DNA of 52,035 nucleotides from Balneolaceae bacterium (GCA_007693395.1 REDS01000118.1:1-52035); one strand, 5' to 3'. Shown: positions 27,658 to 37,338, numbered from the stretch's first letter. Translations and numbers: made by a program. Notes: generated by a model not told the origin, from the sequence alone.

Positions 27658-29037
27658 TTAATGAACGGACCTGAGGTTTCCGTCAATATCTGTCAGGAAA
27701 AAGAAAAAATTACGCCCACCCGGGGAGTTTTCAAATAAACCGTCGCTCGACTCGGTCCATCCCGTAACCGCAATATCATTTAACGAAGTTTGCACCAGAG
27801 ACCTTGCACTCTCTGAACCTGAGCCACCATACGAGTTTACCCAAAGTAATGAACCGGTTTGATCTGTTTTAGCAAGAAAAGCATCATTTTCACCCTGATT
27901 CAAATTGTTGAAATCGTTATCACCAGAGCGGGATTCTCCGGTTAATATGAAATGATTATTTTCTGTTTGAATCACATTAAAAGCAGCATCATTGCTGCTT
28001 CCTCCAACTGTTTTCACCCACTCAGTGGCATAATTAGAAGAAAGTTTCATCAAAAAAGCATTTTGGCTTCCGGCACTATTATCAGAAAAAATACCTGATG
28101 ATGAATCGGAACTTCCGGCCAGTATAAAACCGCCATCAGTAGTTTGCCTGATAGACCTGCCGACATCAACACCATTTCCGGCATAGCTTACAAGAGAAAT
28201 AAACTGGGCGTTGACATCAAGCTCGAGTGTAAAAATGCCGGCTATACCGGGGTTTAGCCCTGTAAAGTTTCCATTTTGTGATTGATGTGAACCTGCAATT
28301 ACCACTCCGTTTCGCAGGGTTATGGCAATTCCGAAAGCTTCGTCGGTCAAAGAGCCTCCAACAGTACGAGTCCAGTTCTGTGCGCCATTTTGATCAGTGA
28401 AAATCACGAAAGCGTCGCGGCTGGTGTTATCTTTGGTAAAAAAAGTAAGATCATTCGATTCTGTCGAACCTGTAACGAAGTAGCCGTTGCCAGGAGCCTG
28501 AATTACAGCATGGGCAATATCATTTCCGGAGCCTCCATATTTTCTTGCCCATAGTAGGTCGCCATTAGGGCGAACTTTGATCAGAAAAAGATCGGTACCG
28601 CCACGGTTTTGCCCGGAAAAATTACCATCATTAGAGGCGCTTTCACCGGCAATAACAAAATTACCGGCACGGTCTTCAATAACATCATGTGCGATATCGG
28701 TGCCGCTACCCCCAAATGTTCGTAACCATTCTATTGAACCATTTGCAGCGATTTTAGTAAGATGAATATGCCGCTGACCGATACCCATCCCCTGAAAGTC
28801 GCCATCATTTGAGGTAGAGCTGCCGGTGATCAGAAACCCGCCATCTGATGTTTGAATGATTTTTGTGGCTTCATCCTGTCCTGACCCGCCAATTATTTTT
28901 GCCCGTATATCACCCGCATCAATTCCATTCTCATCGTTACCATCTATTGGCTCAAGATTACAGGATGCCAGTAAAGCTGTTAATACCACGCATAAAGTGA
29001 TGTTGAAAAGCCTGTATTGTAAATTATGGATAGGCAT
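27658..29037 (-). CDS. Lipoprotein with seven beta-propeller-like repeats
   Basis: The 459-residue protein has a lipoprotein signal (CVVLTALLASC, Cys26). The mature part is built from seven repeats about 57 residues long. Each begins with a form of GGSGxDxA, followed by hydrophobic strand-DGGF-strand and a SxDGxF turn, for example GGSGTDIAHDVIEDRAGNF and GGSSNDAAFNVIQ. The number and style fit a seven-bladed propeller related to SBBP-type repeats in environmental Bacteroidota. No catalytic residues are apparent; a binding or scaffold role on the cell surface is the simplest reading. It lies 59 bases after the FKBP gene on the same strand. Confidence 0.83.
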   Translation of the reverse strand: MPIHNLQYRLFNITLCVVLTALLASCNLEPIDGNDENGIDAGDIRAKIIGGSGQDEATKIIQTSDGGFLITGSSTSNDGDFQGMGIGQRHIHLTKIAANGSIEWLRTFGGSGTDIAHDVIEDRAGNFVIAGESASNDGNFSGQNRGGTDLFLIKVRPNGDLLWARKYGGSGNDIAHAVIQAPGNGYFVTGSTESNDLTFFTKDNTSRDAFVIFTDQNGAQNWTRTVGGSLTDEAFGIAITLRNGVVIAGSHQSQNGNFTGLNPGIAGIFTLELDVNAQFISLVSYAGNGVDVGRSIRQTTDGGFILAGSSDSSSGIFSDNSAGSQNAFLMKLSSNYATEWVKTVGGSSNDAAFNVIQTENNHFILTGESRSGDNDFNNLNQGENDAFLAKTDQTGSLLWVNSYGGSGSESARSLVQTSLNDIAVTGWTESSDGLFENSPGGRNFFFFLTDIDGNLRSVH

Positions 29038-29096
29038 GGCACCATTTATTCTGTAATTGCAGGCTGTTCGTAACCAACTCTAACCTGATAATGTGA

Positions 29097-29924
29097 TTAA
29101 TTTACCTCAACAAGTTCAACATCGAAAACAAGGACTGCCCCTGCCGGAATAGCTGAAGGTGGTTGTTCTCCATAACCAATGTTTGAGGGTATAAAGAGTT
29201 GATATTTTGCACCTGCCTGCATCAGCTGTAAACCTTCTGAAAAACCGGGTATAACCTGAGTTACAGGAAAAGTAGTGGTTGTGTTTCCAGGTGTTTCATC
29301 GAAAATGTATCCATTAGTGAACGTTCCGGTGTATCGTATAACTACATTACTGGCAGCGCCGGGTGATTCACCATCACCCTCTTCAATTACCCGGTATTGT
29401 AAACCGGAGTCTGTAACGGAAACATCCTCGCGCTGGGCGTTAGTTTCAAGAAATTGTGCAGGATCGCGAAGAAATGAATCGAGTTTCATGTTAAAAATCA
29501 GAACAGACCCGTTTTGTATTGGAGTACCCTGGGGTGGCTGTTGGCCATAACCAAGCTCGGAAGATAGTACAAATTCAAATTCAGCACCCTCGCGCATTAG
29601 CTGAATGCCTTCAAAAATCCCCTCAATAATATCATTGGTGAGTGTAAAGTAATCGAGTTCTTCAGTTTCCATAAATACTACATCATCAATCAACCGGCCT
29701 TCGTATTCAACGAAAACAACTTTGCCTTCATCCGGCCTTTCACCATCACCTTCGTTAATGATTCTGTAAAGCAGTCCGCTTTCGGTCTGTATAACCCCTT
29801 CACGCTGTGCATACTCTTCAAGGAAATCGGTTTCATCAACAGGGTCGCCAAATGAGGGAGTGGGTGTATCGAGGCATCCGATCAAAAAGATGGATATAAA
29901 AAGAAAATAGGCTGTGTGCTTCAT
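29097..29924 (-). CDS. Lipoprotein with two FKBP-type peptidyl-prolyl isomerase domains
   Basis: The 275-residue protein starts MKHTAYFLFISIFLIGC (lipidated Cys17). Two FKBP domains follow, at about 35-140 and 150-275. Each has the VVFVEYEGRL or VVIRYTGTF strand, the F(S)EG(L/I)QLM turn, and the LGYGQQPP / IGYGEQPP loop ending in a VLIFNMKL or VLVFDVEL strand. The second copy is closer to the consensus; both keep most pocket residues. It probably folds envelope proteins at proline bonds. It is 26 bases downstream of the small gene that overlaps pyrE. Confidence 0.9.
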   Translation of the reverse strand: MKHTAYFLFISIFLIGCLDTPTPSFGDPVDETDFLEEYAQREGVIQTESGLLYRIINEGDGERPDEGKVVFVEYEGRLIDDVVFMETEELDYFTLTNDIIEGIFEGIQLMREGAEFEFVLSSELGYGQQPPQGTPIQNGSVLIFNMKLDSFLRDPAQFLETNAQREDVSVTDSGLQYRVIEEGDGESPGAASNVVIRYTGTFTNGYIFDETPGNTTTTFPVTQVIPGFSEGLQLMQAGAKYQLFIPSNIGYGEQPPSAIPAGAVLVFDVELVEVN

Positions 29925-29950
29925 AATGTGGGAGTTATAGTGTTGCCGGT

Positions 29951-30427
29951 TCAGATTTCGGCCTGATCCGGAAATTGTTCGATTTGTTTACTGATTAATT
30001 TCATGGAAGATGGCAGTGCACGTTCTAAACGCTCTGATAACTCAATACTGTAGAACGATGGTTCCGTATACCCGCTCCAGAATGCCCGCTGCATGTCGAT
30101 CTCAGGGATTACAGACTCGATACGGCCGGCATCAAAAAAGAGAACCTTTCTGTGAAGATTCTCAAATCCGTCAAAAACCGCACTTGCTAAAGATACGAGA
30201 AACGGAGATTGCTGCATCTTCTCATCAATAAGAAGGTTATGCATGCCAAACATATCCATTCGGATGTTGTGGCAAATCAGCAGCAATTCATTGCGGGTTA
30301 CACTGGTTGAATCTTCGGCTCCGGCCCGGTAGTACCTGAAATTTCTACTGAGTTTCTGCCCGGCGGATAGGGTTACAGCAGCTGTTGCGGCTGTAAATTG
30401 TGCAAGTTGAGAGTTTATTTGGGCCAT
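29951..30427 (-). CDS. Conserved protein of unknown function, coupled to pyrE
   Basis: The ATG at 30427 is preferred (MAQINSQLAQFTAATAAV); a start seven codons earlier would lie deeper in pyrE. The protein of about 158 residues is mostly helical and soluble, with no signal peptide, and with charged and aromatic stretches such as RNFRYYRAGAEDS and MQRAFWSGYTEPSFYS. I do not recognise a domain. The reading frame overlaps the end of pyrE by 13 bases, so it is translationally coupled to it, and the FKBP gene follows. Confidence 0.72.
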   Translation of the reverse strand: MAQINSQLAQFTAATAAVTLSAGQKLSRNFRYYRAGAEDSTSVTRNELLLICHNIRMDMFGMHNLLIDEKMQQSPFLVSLASAVFDGFENLHRKVLFFDAGRIESVIPEIDMQRAFWSGYTEPSFYSIELSERLERALPSSMKLISKQIEQFPDQAEI

Positions 30428-31056
30428 TCTGCCGGGTTTTCCCGCCACGCGTTAAGCATGTTCATATCTTCCTGTTTGATTTGTCCATGTTCTAACGCAA
30501 CATCTATCAGTGTAGCATAATCTGTTAGTGAATAAATGGGAATATTTCGCTCGGTAAACTTTTGTGTGGCTTCATCAAACCCGTATGTAAAGATGCTGAT
30601 TACAGCACGAACATCTGCACCGATAAAAAGCAGTGCATCAATAACAGAGATGGCAGAACCCCCTGTTGAGATTAAATCTTCAATCACTATGGTAGACTGC
30701 CCTTTATCAACCCCGCCTTCAATTTGATTGCCAAGGCCGTATGATTTTGCCTTTGCACGAACGTAAGCCATTGGCCTGTCGAGCGATTGCGCCACCCATG
30801 CTGCGTGTGGGATACCGGCTGTTGCGGTTCCTGTAATTACGCCAACTGAAGGGCACTCTTTCTGAATAATATCAGTAAAAGCTTTTGAAATTTTCTTGCG
30901 TAGTTCTGGGTGCCGAAGTGTAAGGCGGTTGTCGCAATAGATGGGTGAGTTCCATCCGGATGACCATGTAAAAGGATTATTTGGCCGCAAAACTACGGCG
31001 TTTATATCAAGCAGAGATTTTGCAAGCTCTCTGGAAAATGCGGAGTCAAGTATCAT
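30415..31056 (-). CDS. pyrE: Orotate phosphoribosyltransferase
   Basis: The 213-residue phosphoribosyltransferase starts with the family segment FTWSSGWNSPIYCDNRLTL. VGVITGTATAGIPHAAW, the AKSYGLGNQIEGG loop, and the PRPP-binding motif TIVIEDLISTGGSAISVI then follow. It joins orotate to PRPP to make OMP in pyrimidine synthesis. The length matches bacterial PyrE. The gene comes 121 bases after pgpA on the same strand. Confidence 0.95.
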   Translation of the reverse strand: MILDSAFSRELAKSLLDINAVVLRPNNPFTWSSGWNSPIYCDNRLTLRHPELRKKISKAFTDIIQKECPSVGVITGTATAGIPHAAWVAQSLDRPMAYVRAKAKSYGLGNQIEGGVDKGQSTIVIEDLISTGGSAISVIDALLFIGADVRAVISIFTYGFDEATQKFTERNIPIYSLTDYATLIDVALEHGQIKQEDMNMLNAWRENPAEWPK

Positions 31057-31177
31057 GTATGTTCTTTTAAAAGTGGTATTCTTATTGATAACGTTGGGAA
31101 CAGGCGCTCAAGCCTTTCGCTTATAAAAGCCGTTAATTTACGGTGCAAATGTTAAGCACGTATTACGTGTATGTTTA

Positions 31178-31651
31178 TTATACGAGGCCGGGAACGAAGT
31201 GTATTAACAGTTTTAAACAAACAAGAGCGTACAATCCGGCCAGCAAATCGTCTGCCAATATACCGAATTTTCCGCGCATTTTTTCTACTGCTTTAATGCC
31301 GAAGGGTTTTAGGATATCGAAAACACGAAAAATTATGAAACCTGTAACTAAAATCGAAAAGTCTGACAATGTAAAGCTGAAGCTGATAAATAAAAAAGTG
31401 GCGGTCTGGCCGGCACTTTCATCCATAACAAACTGGCCGGGGTCATTACCAAATTTCTCTACACTGGCATCTGTACTCCAAAGAGAAAGAACTACGGTAA
31501 GTACGAATAAAAGTGGTACTCCATACAGAGGCGAAGCTATGGCTGCACCATAAATAAGCGGAAGAGTAAAAAAGCTGCCCCAGGTACCCGGAGCGAATGG
31601 AATAAGACCGGCACCGAAGAGTGTTCCTACACAGATTTTGAAATATTGCAT
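31178..31651 (-). CDS. pgpA: Phosphatidylglycerophosphatase A
   Basis: The 157-residue membrane protein has GLIPFAPGTWGSFFTLPL near the start, STDASVEKFGNDPGQFVMDESAGQ with the acidic metal-site residues, and RVFDILKPFGIKAVEKMRGKFGILADDLLAG. These are the PgpA signatures. Several membrane helices are visible. It dephosphorylates phosphatidylglycerophosphate to phosphatidylglycerol. It lies 34 bases after pgsA, whose product is its substrate, so the two form a phospholipid operon. Confidence 0.93.
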   Translation of the reverse strand: MQYFKICVGTLFGAGLIPFAPGTWGSFFTLPLIYGAAIASPLYGVPLLFVLTVVLSLWSTDASVEKFGNDPGQFVMDESAGQTATFLFISFSFTLSDFSILVTGFIIFRVFDILKPFGIKAVEKMRGKFGILADDLLAGLYALVCLKLLIHFVPGLV

Positions 31652-31685
31652 GACGGCCGTTTTTACGGATAATGAGAAAAGATGA

Positions 31686-32261
31686 CTATTTAGACCCGAA
31701 AATGATTCTGCGGTTTACAGCAAAATATTCTACACCAGAATAAACGGTAATAGCAACAACAAGCATCATGCCCCAGTAAAAAATATTCAGATCGTAGATT
31801 GTGTGAACAAAATCCCCTCCAAAGAGAAGAAAAAAGCCGAAGAGCAGGGCTACATAGAGATAACCCATCTGAATGGCAGTTTTTGCTTTAGCGGTTTTTC
31901 GGGTAACCAGTGTAATACCGCGGCGATTTGTGAAAATGCGCAAACTCGTGATAATGATATCACGCAGAACAATAACGACTACAGCCCACCAGGGAAACTG
32001 GCCCGGATCGAGGAATGGCAGGCAAACAAATCCTGCAAAGGTTAGAAACTTATCAGCAAGAGGATCTAAAAATATCCCGAAATCACTCTCAACTTTATAT
32101 CTGCGGGCGTAATATCCGTCGAAATAATCGGTTATTGCAGCAACGGCAAACACTACAAGGCTTAATCCCCTCAGAATAATGTCCTCCTGAATGAAAAGAA
32201 CTAAAAAAATGGGGGCCATGATCAAACGAAAGCCGCTTAATATGTTGGGTAATTTTTCCAC
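31686..32261 (-). CDS. pgsA: CDP-diacylglycerol-glycerol-3-phosphate 3-phosphatidyltransferase
   Basis: The 191-residue membrane enzyme has the full CDP-alcohol phosphotransferase motif D-x2-DG-x2-AR-x8-G-x3-D-x3-D, visible as DYFDGYYARRYKVESDFGIF followed by LDPLADKFL. It begins MEKLPNILSGFRLIMAPIF and has several membrane helices. It makes phosphatidylglycerophosphate from CDP-diacylglycerol and glycerol 3-phosphate, the step before PgpA. Confidence 0.95.
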   Translation of the reverse strand: MEKLPNILSGFRLIMAPIFLVLFIQEDIILRGLSLVVFAVAAITDYFDGYYARRYKVESDFGIFLDPLADKFLTFAGFVCLPFLDPGQFPWWAVVVIVLRDIIITSLRIFTNRRGITLVTRKTAKAKTAIQMGYLYVALLFGFFLLFGGDFVHTIYDLNIFYWGMMLVVAITVYSGVEYFAVNRRIIFGSK

Positions 32262-32404
32262 TGTATTAAGGTAAAACTCTTAACAATTAATTGATACTTG
32301 CAATCTGTTTCGGTAGTAAAGCTTAAAGTAAGGCTTTTTTTAAAACCTTTAATATCGCAATCTCTATTTCATCAATGTGCAGCAAAACCCTATTTTCCAT
32401 GCGT

Positions 32405-33691
32405 ATGAAAAAAGCGCATATAATATCCATCGGGAATGAACTGCTGATAGGAGATACCATCAATACAAATGCCGCCCACATTGGGCAGAGGCTTACGCAT
32501 TTTGGTATTGTACCTGAACAAATCTTTACTATTCCGGATGAGTATTCCATCATTAAAAAGAGAATAGGCCGGTCGCTGGTTCATGCTGATGTTACGATTG
32601 TAACCGGAGGGCTCGGACCCACGCACGATGACATCACAAAAAAAGTAGTCGCTGAAATTTTTGAAAGCAGAATGGTGAGTGATGAGCTTGTTTTAAAACA
32701 TATCAAAAAAATATTCAGCGACAGAGGCTTTACACTTTCACCCTCTAATATTGAGCAGGCGCACGTACCGGAAGCCTGTACAGTGCTTTTTAACAAACAA
32801 GGCACCGCGCCGGGAATGTGGTTCGAGAAAAAGGGCAACTACCTTGCAGTACTGCCGGGTGTACCTTATGAAATGAAACACCTGATGGAGAACGGTGTGG
32901 AACCCAGATTGAGATCTATTTTTAAAGATCTGAATATTCGGGTAACCGACTATCTGAAAACTGCGGGCATCCCCGAAAGTACACTCAGCGATCTGATCGG
33001 AAACCTGGAGGAATACACAAACAATGGGGTGGGCGTTGCCTATCTTCCAAATCCCGGCGGTGTTACCATGCGGCTTAGCGCTGAAGGAGCAACCAAACAG
33101 GTGGCTGAACAGAAGCTTGTGAAACTCAGAAAGATGGTCTTTGATAAATCAGGTGATTTTATTTTTGCCCGCCAGAGAGATAAAACTCTCGCCGAAGTTG
33201 TGGGTTCTTTATTGGCAGATAAGAAACTCACCATTGCCACTGCAGAGAGCTGCACAGGAGGCATGCTGTCTAACGAAATTACCGATGTTCCGGGATCGAG
33301 CAGCTACCTGCTTGGAGGTGTTGTTGCATACTCAAATAGCGCAAAGAGTCAGCTTCTTGGTGTTGATGGAGAAGTGATAGAGCAATTTGGAGCTGTAAGC
33401 AAACCAGTAGCACTTGCAATGGCCAGTCATGCGGCGGTAAGGTTTGGAGCTGATATTGGTGTTTCAACAACGGGAATTGCCGGCCCCACTGGTGGTTCTG
33501 CCGATAAACCAGTGGGTACTGTATGGATTGGGTTTTTTATATGCGGAGAACATTTTGCGCTAAAAACAGTGTTTACCAATAACCGCCTTGTAAATAAACA
33601 GCGCACTGTTATGGTTGCTCTTGAAACTCTTCGCAGGCATCTGCTTGGAATTAATACGTACCCTTACGAACTAAAACCTCACTATTCTTGA
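32405..33691 (+). CDS. cinA: CinA-family protein (nicotinamide-nucleotide amidohydrolase)
   Basis: The start is placed at the ATG giving MKKAHIISIGNELLIGDTINTN, the standard CinA opening; the frame extends ten codons further upstream. The N-terminal MoCF-type domain shows VTIVTGGLGPTHDD and PGMWFEKKGNYLAVLPGVPYEM. The C-terminal amidohydrolase domain shows IATAESCTGGMLSNEITDVPGSS and STTGIAGPTGG. It recycles nicotinamide mononucleotide and may hydrolyse ADP-ribose. Its stop codon overlaps the TTG start of the porin-like gene by 4 bases. Confidence 0.93.
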   Translation: MKKAHIISIGNELLIGDTINTNAAHIGQRLTHFGIVPEQIFTIPDEYSIIKKRIGRSLVHADVTIVTGGLGPTHDDITKKVVAEIFESRMVSDELVLKHIKKIFSDRGFTLSPSNIEQAHVPEACTVLFNKQGTAPGMWFEKKGNYLAVLPGVPYEMKHLMENGVEPRLRSIFKDLNIRVTDYLKTAGIPESTLSDLIGNLEEYTNNGVGVAYLPNPGGVTMRLSAEGATKQVAEQKLVKLRKMVFDKSGDFIFARQRDKTLAEVVGSLLADKKLTIATAESCTGGMLSNEITDVPGSSSYLLGGVVAYSNSAKSQLLGVDGEVIEQFGAVSKPVALAMASHAAVRFGADIGVSTTGIAGPTGGSADKPVGTVWIGFFICGEHFALKTVFTNNRLVNKQRTVMVALETLRRHLLGINTYPYELKPHYS

Positions 33692-35793
33692 ACGTGTTGC
33701 TGTTGATAGGATTACTGCTTGCATTCTGGGGTGATGTTCGGCATACAGAAAAGCTCCATGGGGAGAGTTTTATTCTATTCTATAGTGATACCATTCCTGC
33801 CCCGGCACTGCCTGATACACTCCCTGCCCCCGCTCTGCCCGATACGCTGCCGCAGCCAGCCTTGCCCGATTCTTTACTGCCTGATACACTTCTTACTCCG
33901 GTTGAACTCGATACGATTCCTCAAACCACTGAAAATGATACCATACCTCTTCAAACTGTTGAATTTGAAGAAGAACCCGAAGTAGTAAGGCAGGATACGG
34001 TACACATTTGGAGATACCATACCCACAGCAGCTTTGAGACGGCCGAAACAGACAGTACCCTTCGCTGGGTAAATATGCTCAATCTTTTTGATCGGTTTCA
34101 CAACCATAGAGGGGCTATAATATACAGAATGGGCACCGTTGGCAGAATGGACGGTCTTGAACTGCATTCGTTTGAATCGCGCCATCTCGGGCTTGAAATG
34201 GAGGGGCTGAATATAAACGACCCCTTAACAGGTGCTGTGAACTGGAACCGTCTCGCTTTTCACAAAATTTCTGAATTTAATGAGATGAATTATGGAGGTA
34301 TTTACAGGGCAGAAACCAGGCTGAGAGACCACTATCTTGTGCAACCACGAACCTATCTTAACTTTGATGAGAGCAAATTTAATTATCGCAGCCTTGAGTT
34401 TTCGTACACCCAAAATTTAAGAAAAGATACCAACCTTGAACTCTCCTTTTGGGACAGGAGAGACGGAGCCGGATATAACCGACAGGATCTTGAAGGGCGA
34501 CAAATTGTGGCCAGGGTGTATCATCAGCTGAATCATAACTGGCTGGTTAAAGCGGGCTACATTAACAATGTACTTGAAAGGCAGGAATCTTTCGGGTACA
34601 ACATTACCGACCCGCAATTTTTTGCATTTAATCGATTCATTGAAATACCCCTCCAGAACAGCGCCAATGCGGAGCAAAAATCAAGCGATGTCTATGTTCA
34701 GCTTCATCATCGTACGGATACAACACACACAGTATCCACTAAGTTTGGCCTCCATTATCAAACCGAGGGGTGGGACCTCACCTACAACGCCGATACCCTT
34801 GCTACAACCTTTAGAAATGTGGAACTTTTTGCGAGGCAAAAAATCGGAAAAGGTTCAACGCAGCTTACAGCAACGGCAAGGGCGTTCGCACTATCAGAGG
34901 GCGAAGGAAGAAACCTCACGCAAACAAGCTGGTTTGGAGGAACTGCCTCTGCCAGGCTCACACAGAAACTTTCCGGCGTTGCCCAGGCTGATGCATCAAT
35001 AAACTACACGGCGTTTGATGACAACCGTACCACCACCGATGCCAGTGCGAGGTTAAAAATTACACCATTTAACCGTACATCCTTTTCCGTTTTTGGGGGG
35101 TATTTATCCCGTGCGCCGGATATTCAGGCTGTATACTGGCAATCCGCACAGTTTACCGGGAACAGTGATCTGCTGAATGAAGAGAGCCTTCTGTTTGGAG
35201 CCGAAGCAAGAATCGGCTTGAGCAGAACACTTCAGCTGGGTGTTCGCGGCGATATGCGCGAAACAGAGCATGCTCCCTTTGTGAATATTTCCGGTACTTT
35301 TGAGAATATAGATCCGTACTCTATGGTTAGCGGCACAGCGTGGCTTGCTCTGGATTCCCGCAGGTTTGAAGGAGAAGTTTCAGGTACCTACAATGCTTTT
35401 TCATCTGCAAGCAGTAACCCGATCAATCAACAGCTCAATGATTCAGGCGATCGTATCTGGTTTAAGGGAAATTTTTACTGGAAGAACTATCTGTTTAACA
35501 GAGCAACCTTTGTAAAAGCCGGTGTATCCGGAATGTTTTCGCCAAATGCGTACCGAACAGCAGAATTTTTCACACCATTAAACAGATGGCAGCACGGCAC
35601 AAACGAGTTTATTAACCCATCATTCTACCGGTTGGACTTTGACCTTTCAGCTCGGGTGCGATGGTTTATGTTGTTATTGAAGTGGGAAAATATTCTTGAT
35701 CGTATTGATCAGCTGGGCTACTTTGAATCAGTAGGTTATCCCATGCCCGAAATGCGATTCAGGTTTGGCATCAGGGTTTTATTCACAAATTAG
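33688..35793 (+). CDS. Putative outer-membrane beta-barrel (porin-like) protein
   Basis: The 701-residue protein uses a TTG start overlapping the cinA stop codon (TTGA). A hydrophobic leader is followed by a proline-rich stretch (about residues 35-70) with repeated PALPDTLP units. After that, a plug-like segment (LNLFDRFHNHRGAIIYRMG) and long alternating beta strands with aromatic ends run to the C-terminal VLFTN. It looks like the barrel part of a TonB-dependent receptor or the Bacteroidota 'putative porin' group, without a clear TonB box. No transport substrate can be inferred. ftsX begins 11 bases downstream. Confidence 0.78.
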   Translation: MNVLLLIGLLLAFWGDVRHTEKLHGESFILFYSDTIPAPALPDTLPAPALPDTLPQPALPDSLLPDTLLTPVELDTIPQTTENDTIPLQTVEFEEEPEVVRQDTVHIWRYHTHSSFETAETDSTLRWVNMLNLFDRFHNHRGAIIYRMGTVGRMDGLELHSFESRHLGLEMEGLNINDPLTGAVNWNRLAFHKISEFNEMNYGGIYRAETRLRDHYLVQPRTYLNFDESKFNYRSLEFSYTQNLRKDTNLELSFWDRRDGAGYNRQDLEGRQIVARVYHQLNHNWLVKAGYINNVLERQESFGYNITDPQFFAFNRFIEIPLQNSANAEQKSSDVYVQLHHRTDTTHTVSTKFGLHYQTEGWDLTYNADTLATTFRNVELFARQKIGKGSTQLTATARAFALSEGEGRNLTQTSWFGGTASARLTQKLSGVAQADASINYTAFDDNRTTTDASARLKITPFNRTSFSVFGGYLSRAPDIQAVYWQSAQFTGNSDLLNEESLLFGAEARIGLSRTLQLGVRGDMRETEHAPFVNISGTFENIDPYSMVSGTAWLALDSRRFEGEVSGTYNAFSSASSNPINQQLNDSGDRIWFKGNFYWKNYLFNRATFVKAGVSGMFSPNAYRTAEFFTPLNRWQHGTNEFINPSFYRLDFDLSARVRWFMLLLKWENILDRIDQLGYFESVGYPMPEMRFRFGIRVLFTN

Positions 35794-35804
35794 CAGAAGC
35801 AATA

Positions 35805-36689
35805 ATGAGTGCAGGATATGTTTTAAAAGAAGGATTTGCAGGGCTGGGCCGGGCTAAACTGGCTGCATTTACATCGATGTTTTCGTTGTTTATTGCAGTA
35901 CTGCTAATCGGTGTGCTTTTCAGGATTGGGTACAACGCTTTTGAGGTAACCCAGGCTTTGAAACAGCAAGTAGAGGTGGAAGTATTTCTTCTGGATTTAA
36001 ACGATGCACAAACCAATCGCCTGCAAAATATACTGTTAGAAAAGCCACAGGTTGCAGGGCTTTCATATATCTCAAAAGACAGTGCATCACAGGTTTTCCA
36101 GCAGGAATTTGGTTTGGGTGCAGAAACCATTTCTCAGCTCGATTTTTTGCCTGCATCCTTTCGTCTTACCATGTCAGAAGAGTATCAGGTAGCACAAATC
36201 GATTCTGTTGTAACAGAAATTCGGGGGTATGATGGCGTTGATGAAGTGCGTTTCAACCTGGCATTACTGCAAACCATTGAGGAGAGAACGGAGACCTTTT
36301 TTGGTGCGGGAATTGCCATTGGCCTTTTTATTCTTTTTGTGGCGATGGTTCTGGTATTTAATACCATTCGCCTCACTATTTATGCCAAGAGAGACCTCAT
36401 CAAAGCGATGAAACTGGTTGGTGCAACCAATGCATTTATTCGCCGCCCATTTCTTGTAGAGGGTGTGCTTCAAGGGATTTTAGCCGGCAGTTTTGCAGCA
36501 CTAATGATCTATGCCATCTTCGAACTCGTTATACCCGGATTTATCCCACAGATTGGGGTTCTAAGCTGGCCATTTGGCCAATGGTATTTTTTGATTGGCG
36601 GCGTTATTCTGCTGGCAATACTTATGGGCTGGTGGGGAAGCCGTTGGGCTGCTAAAAGATTCATCAGCGACTCGAGAGTTGGCAGCTGA
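35805..36689 (+). CDS. ftsX: Cell division ABC-transporter permease FtsX
   Basis: The 294-residue protein has one N-terminal membrane helix (about 22-43), a periplasmic region with VEVEVFLLDLNDAQ and LDFLPASFRLTMSEE, and three C-terminal helices including ALVFNTIRLTIYAKRDLIKAMKLVGATNAFIRRPFLVEG-like FtsX core sequence. This is the FtsX layout. With FtsE it drives peptidoglycan hydrolases at the division site. ftsE is not adjacent; instead cinA and a porin-like gene share the operon. It converges on the Fur-family gene 8 bases away. Confidence 0.92.
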   Translation: MSAGYVLKEGFAGLGRAKLAAFTSMFSLFIAVLLIGVLFRIGYNAFEVTQALKQQVEVEVFLLDLNDAQTNRLQNILLEKPQVAGLSYISKDSASQVFQQEFGLGAETISQLDFLPASFRLTMSEEYQVAQIDSVVTEIRGYDGVDEVRFNLALLQTIEERTETFFGAGIAIGLFILFVAMVLVFNTIRLTIYAKRDLIKAMKLVGATNAFIRRPFLVEGVLQGILAGSFAALMIYAIFELVIPGFIPQIGVLSWPFGQWYFLIGGVILLAILMGWWGSRWAAKRFISDSRVGS

Positions 36690-36697
36690 TAAATTGT

Positions 36698-37201
36698 TCA
36701 GTTACTCATCGATTTAATCTTATCCCCACTCTGCTGCCTTCGGGTACAATCTTCAATGTTGTTGCAGGTGCCAAAAAGATGCAGTGAGTGCCCATCCACA
36801 TTAAAATCATGGATTTTTTCCATTAGTTTCTGGATCTCAAGGATACGCGGATCACAGAACTCTATAACAACTCCGCACTCCTTACAAATCATGTGGTCGT
36901 GCTGCTGATATGCATAAGATCTTTCGTAGTAAAACTGATTCTTGCCAAATTGCTGGCGCTGTACAAGGCCGCACTCTATCAGTAGATCAAGTGTATTATA
37001 TACTGTAGCCCTCGAAACCCTCGTACCTGCTTTCTTCATATTGAAGAAAATGTCGTCTGCATCGAAATGGCCGTCAGAACTGTAAATCTCTTCAAGTACC
37101 ATAAATCGTTCCGGTGTTTGCCGTTGGTTTCTCTCCTTTAGATAGGTTCTGAAAATCTCCTTAACAAGTACGATGGTTTCTTCCTGTGCCTGATGTGCCA
37201 T
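36698..37201 (-). CDS. Fur-family metal-responsive transcriptional regulator
   Basis: The ATG at 37201 (MAHQAQEETIVLVKEIF) is preferred over a TTG three codons earlier. The winged helix contains TPERFMVLEEIYSSDGHFDADD and TRVSRATVYNTLDLLIECGLV. The dimer domain has HDHMICKECGVVIEFCDP (first CxxC) and HSLHLFGTCNNIEDC. The second site is CxxxxC instead of CxxC. The family includes Fur, Zur, PerR and Mur, and the sequence alone does not decide which. The following acyl-CoA synthetase gene is divergent. Confidence 0.9.
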   Translation of the reverse strand: MAHQAQEETIVLVKEIFRTYLKERNQRQTPERFMVLEEIYSSDGHFDADDIFFNMKKAGTRVSRATVYNTLDLLIECGLVQRQQFGKNQFYYERSYAYQQHDHMICKECGVVIEFCDPRILEIQKLMEKIHDFNVDGHSLHLFGTCNNIEDCTRRQQSGDKIKSMSN

Positions 37202-37338
37202 GGTAAACAATTTAATTTTGATGAAGTATTAAAATAATGACTTCTGCTGATATCTTTAAAGAATGTTTACGGAACTATTAAAATTGTGCTAATCTTTTAT
37301 CTTATAGAAAATAGTAAGCTAACTCAATCATTTATCTT

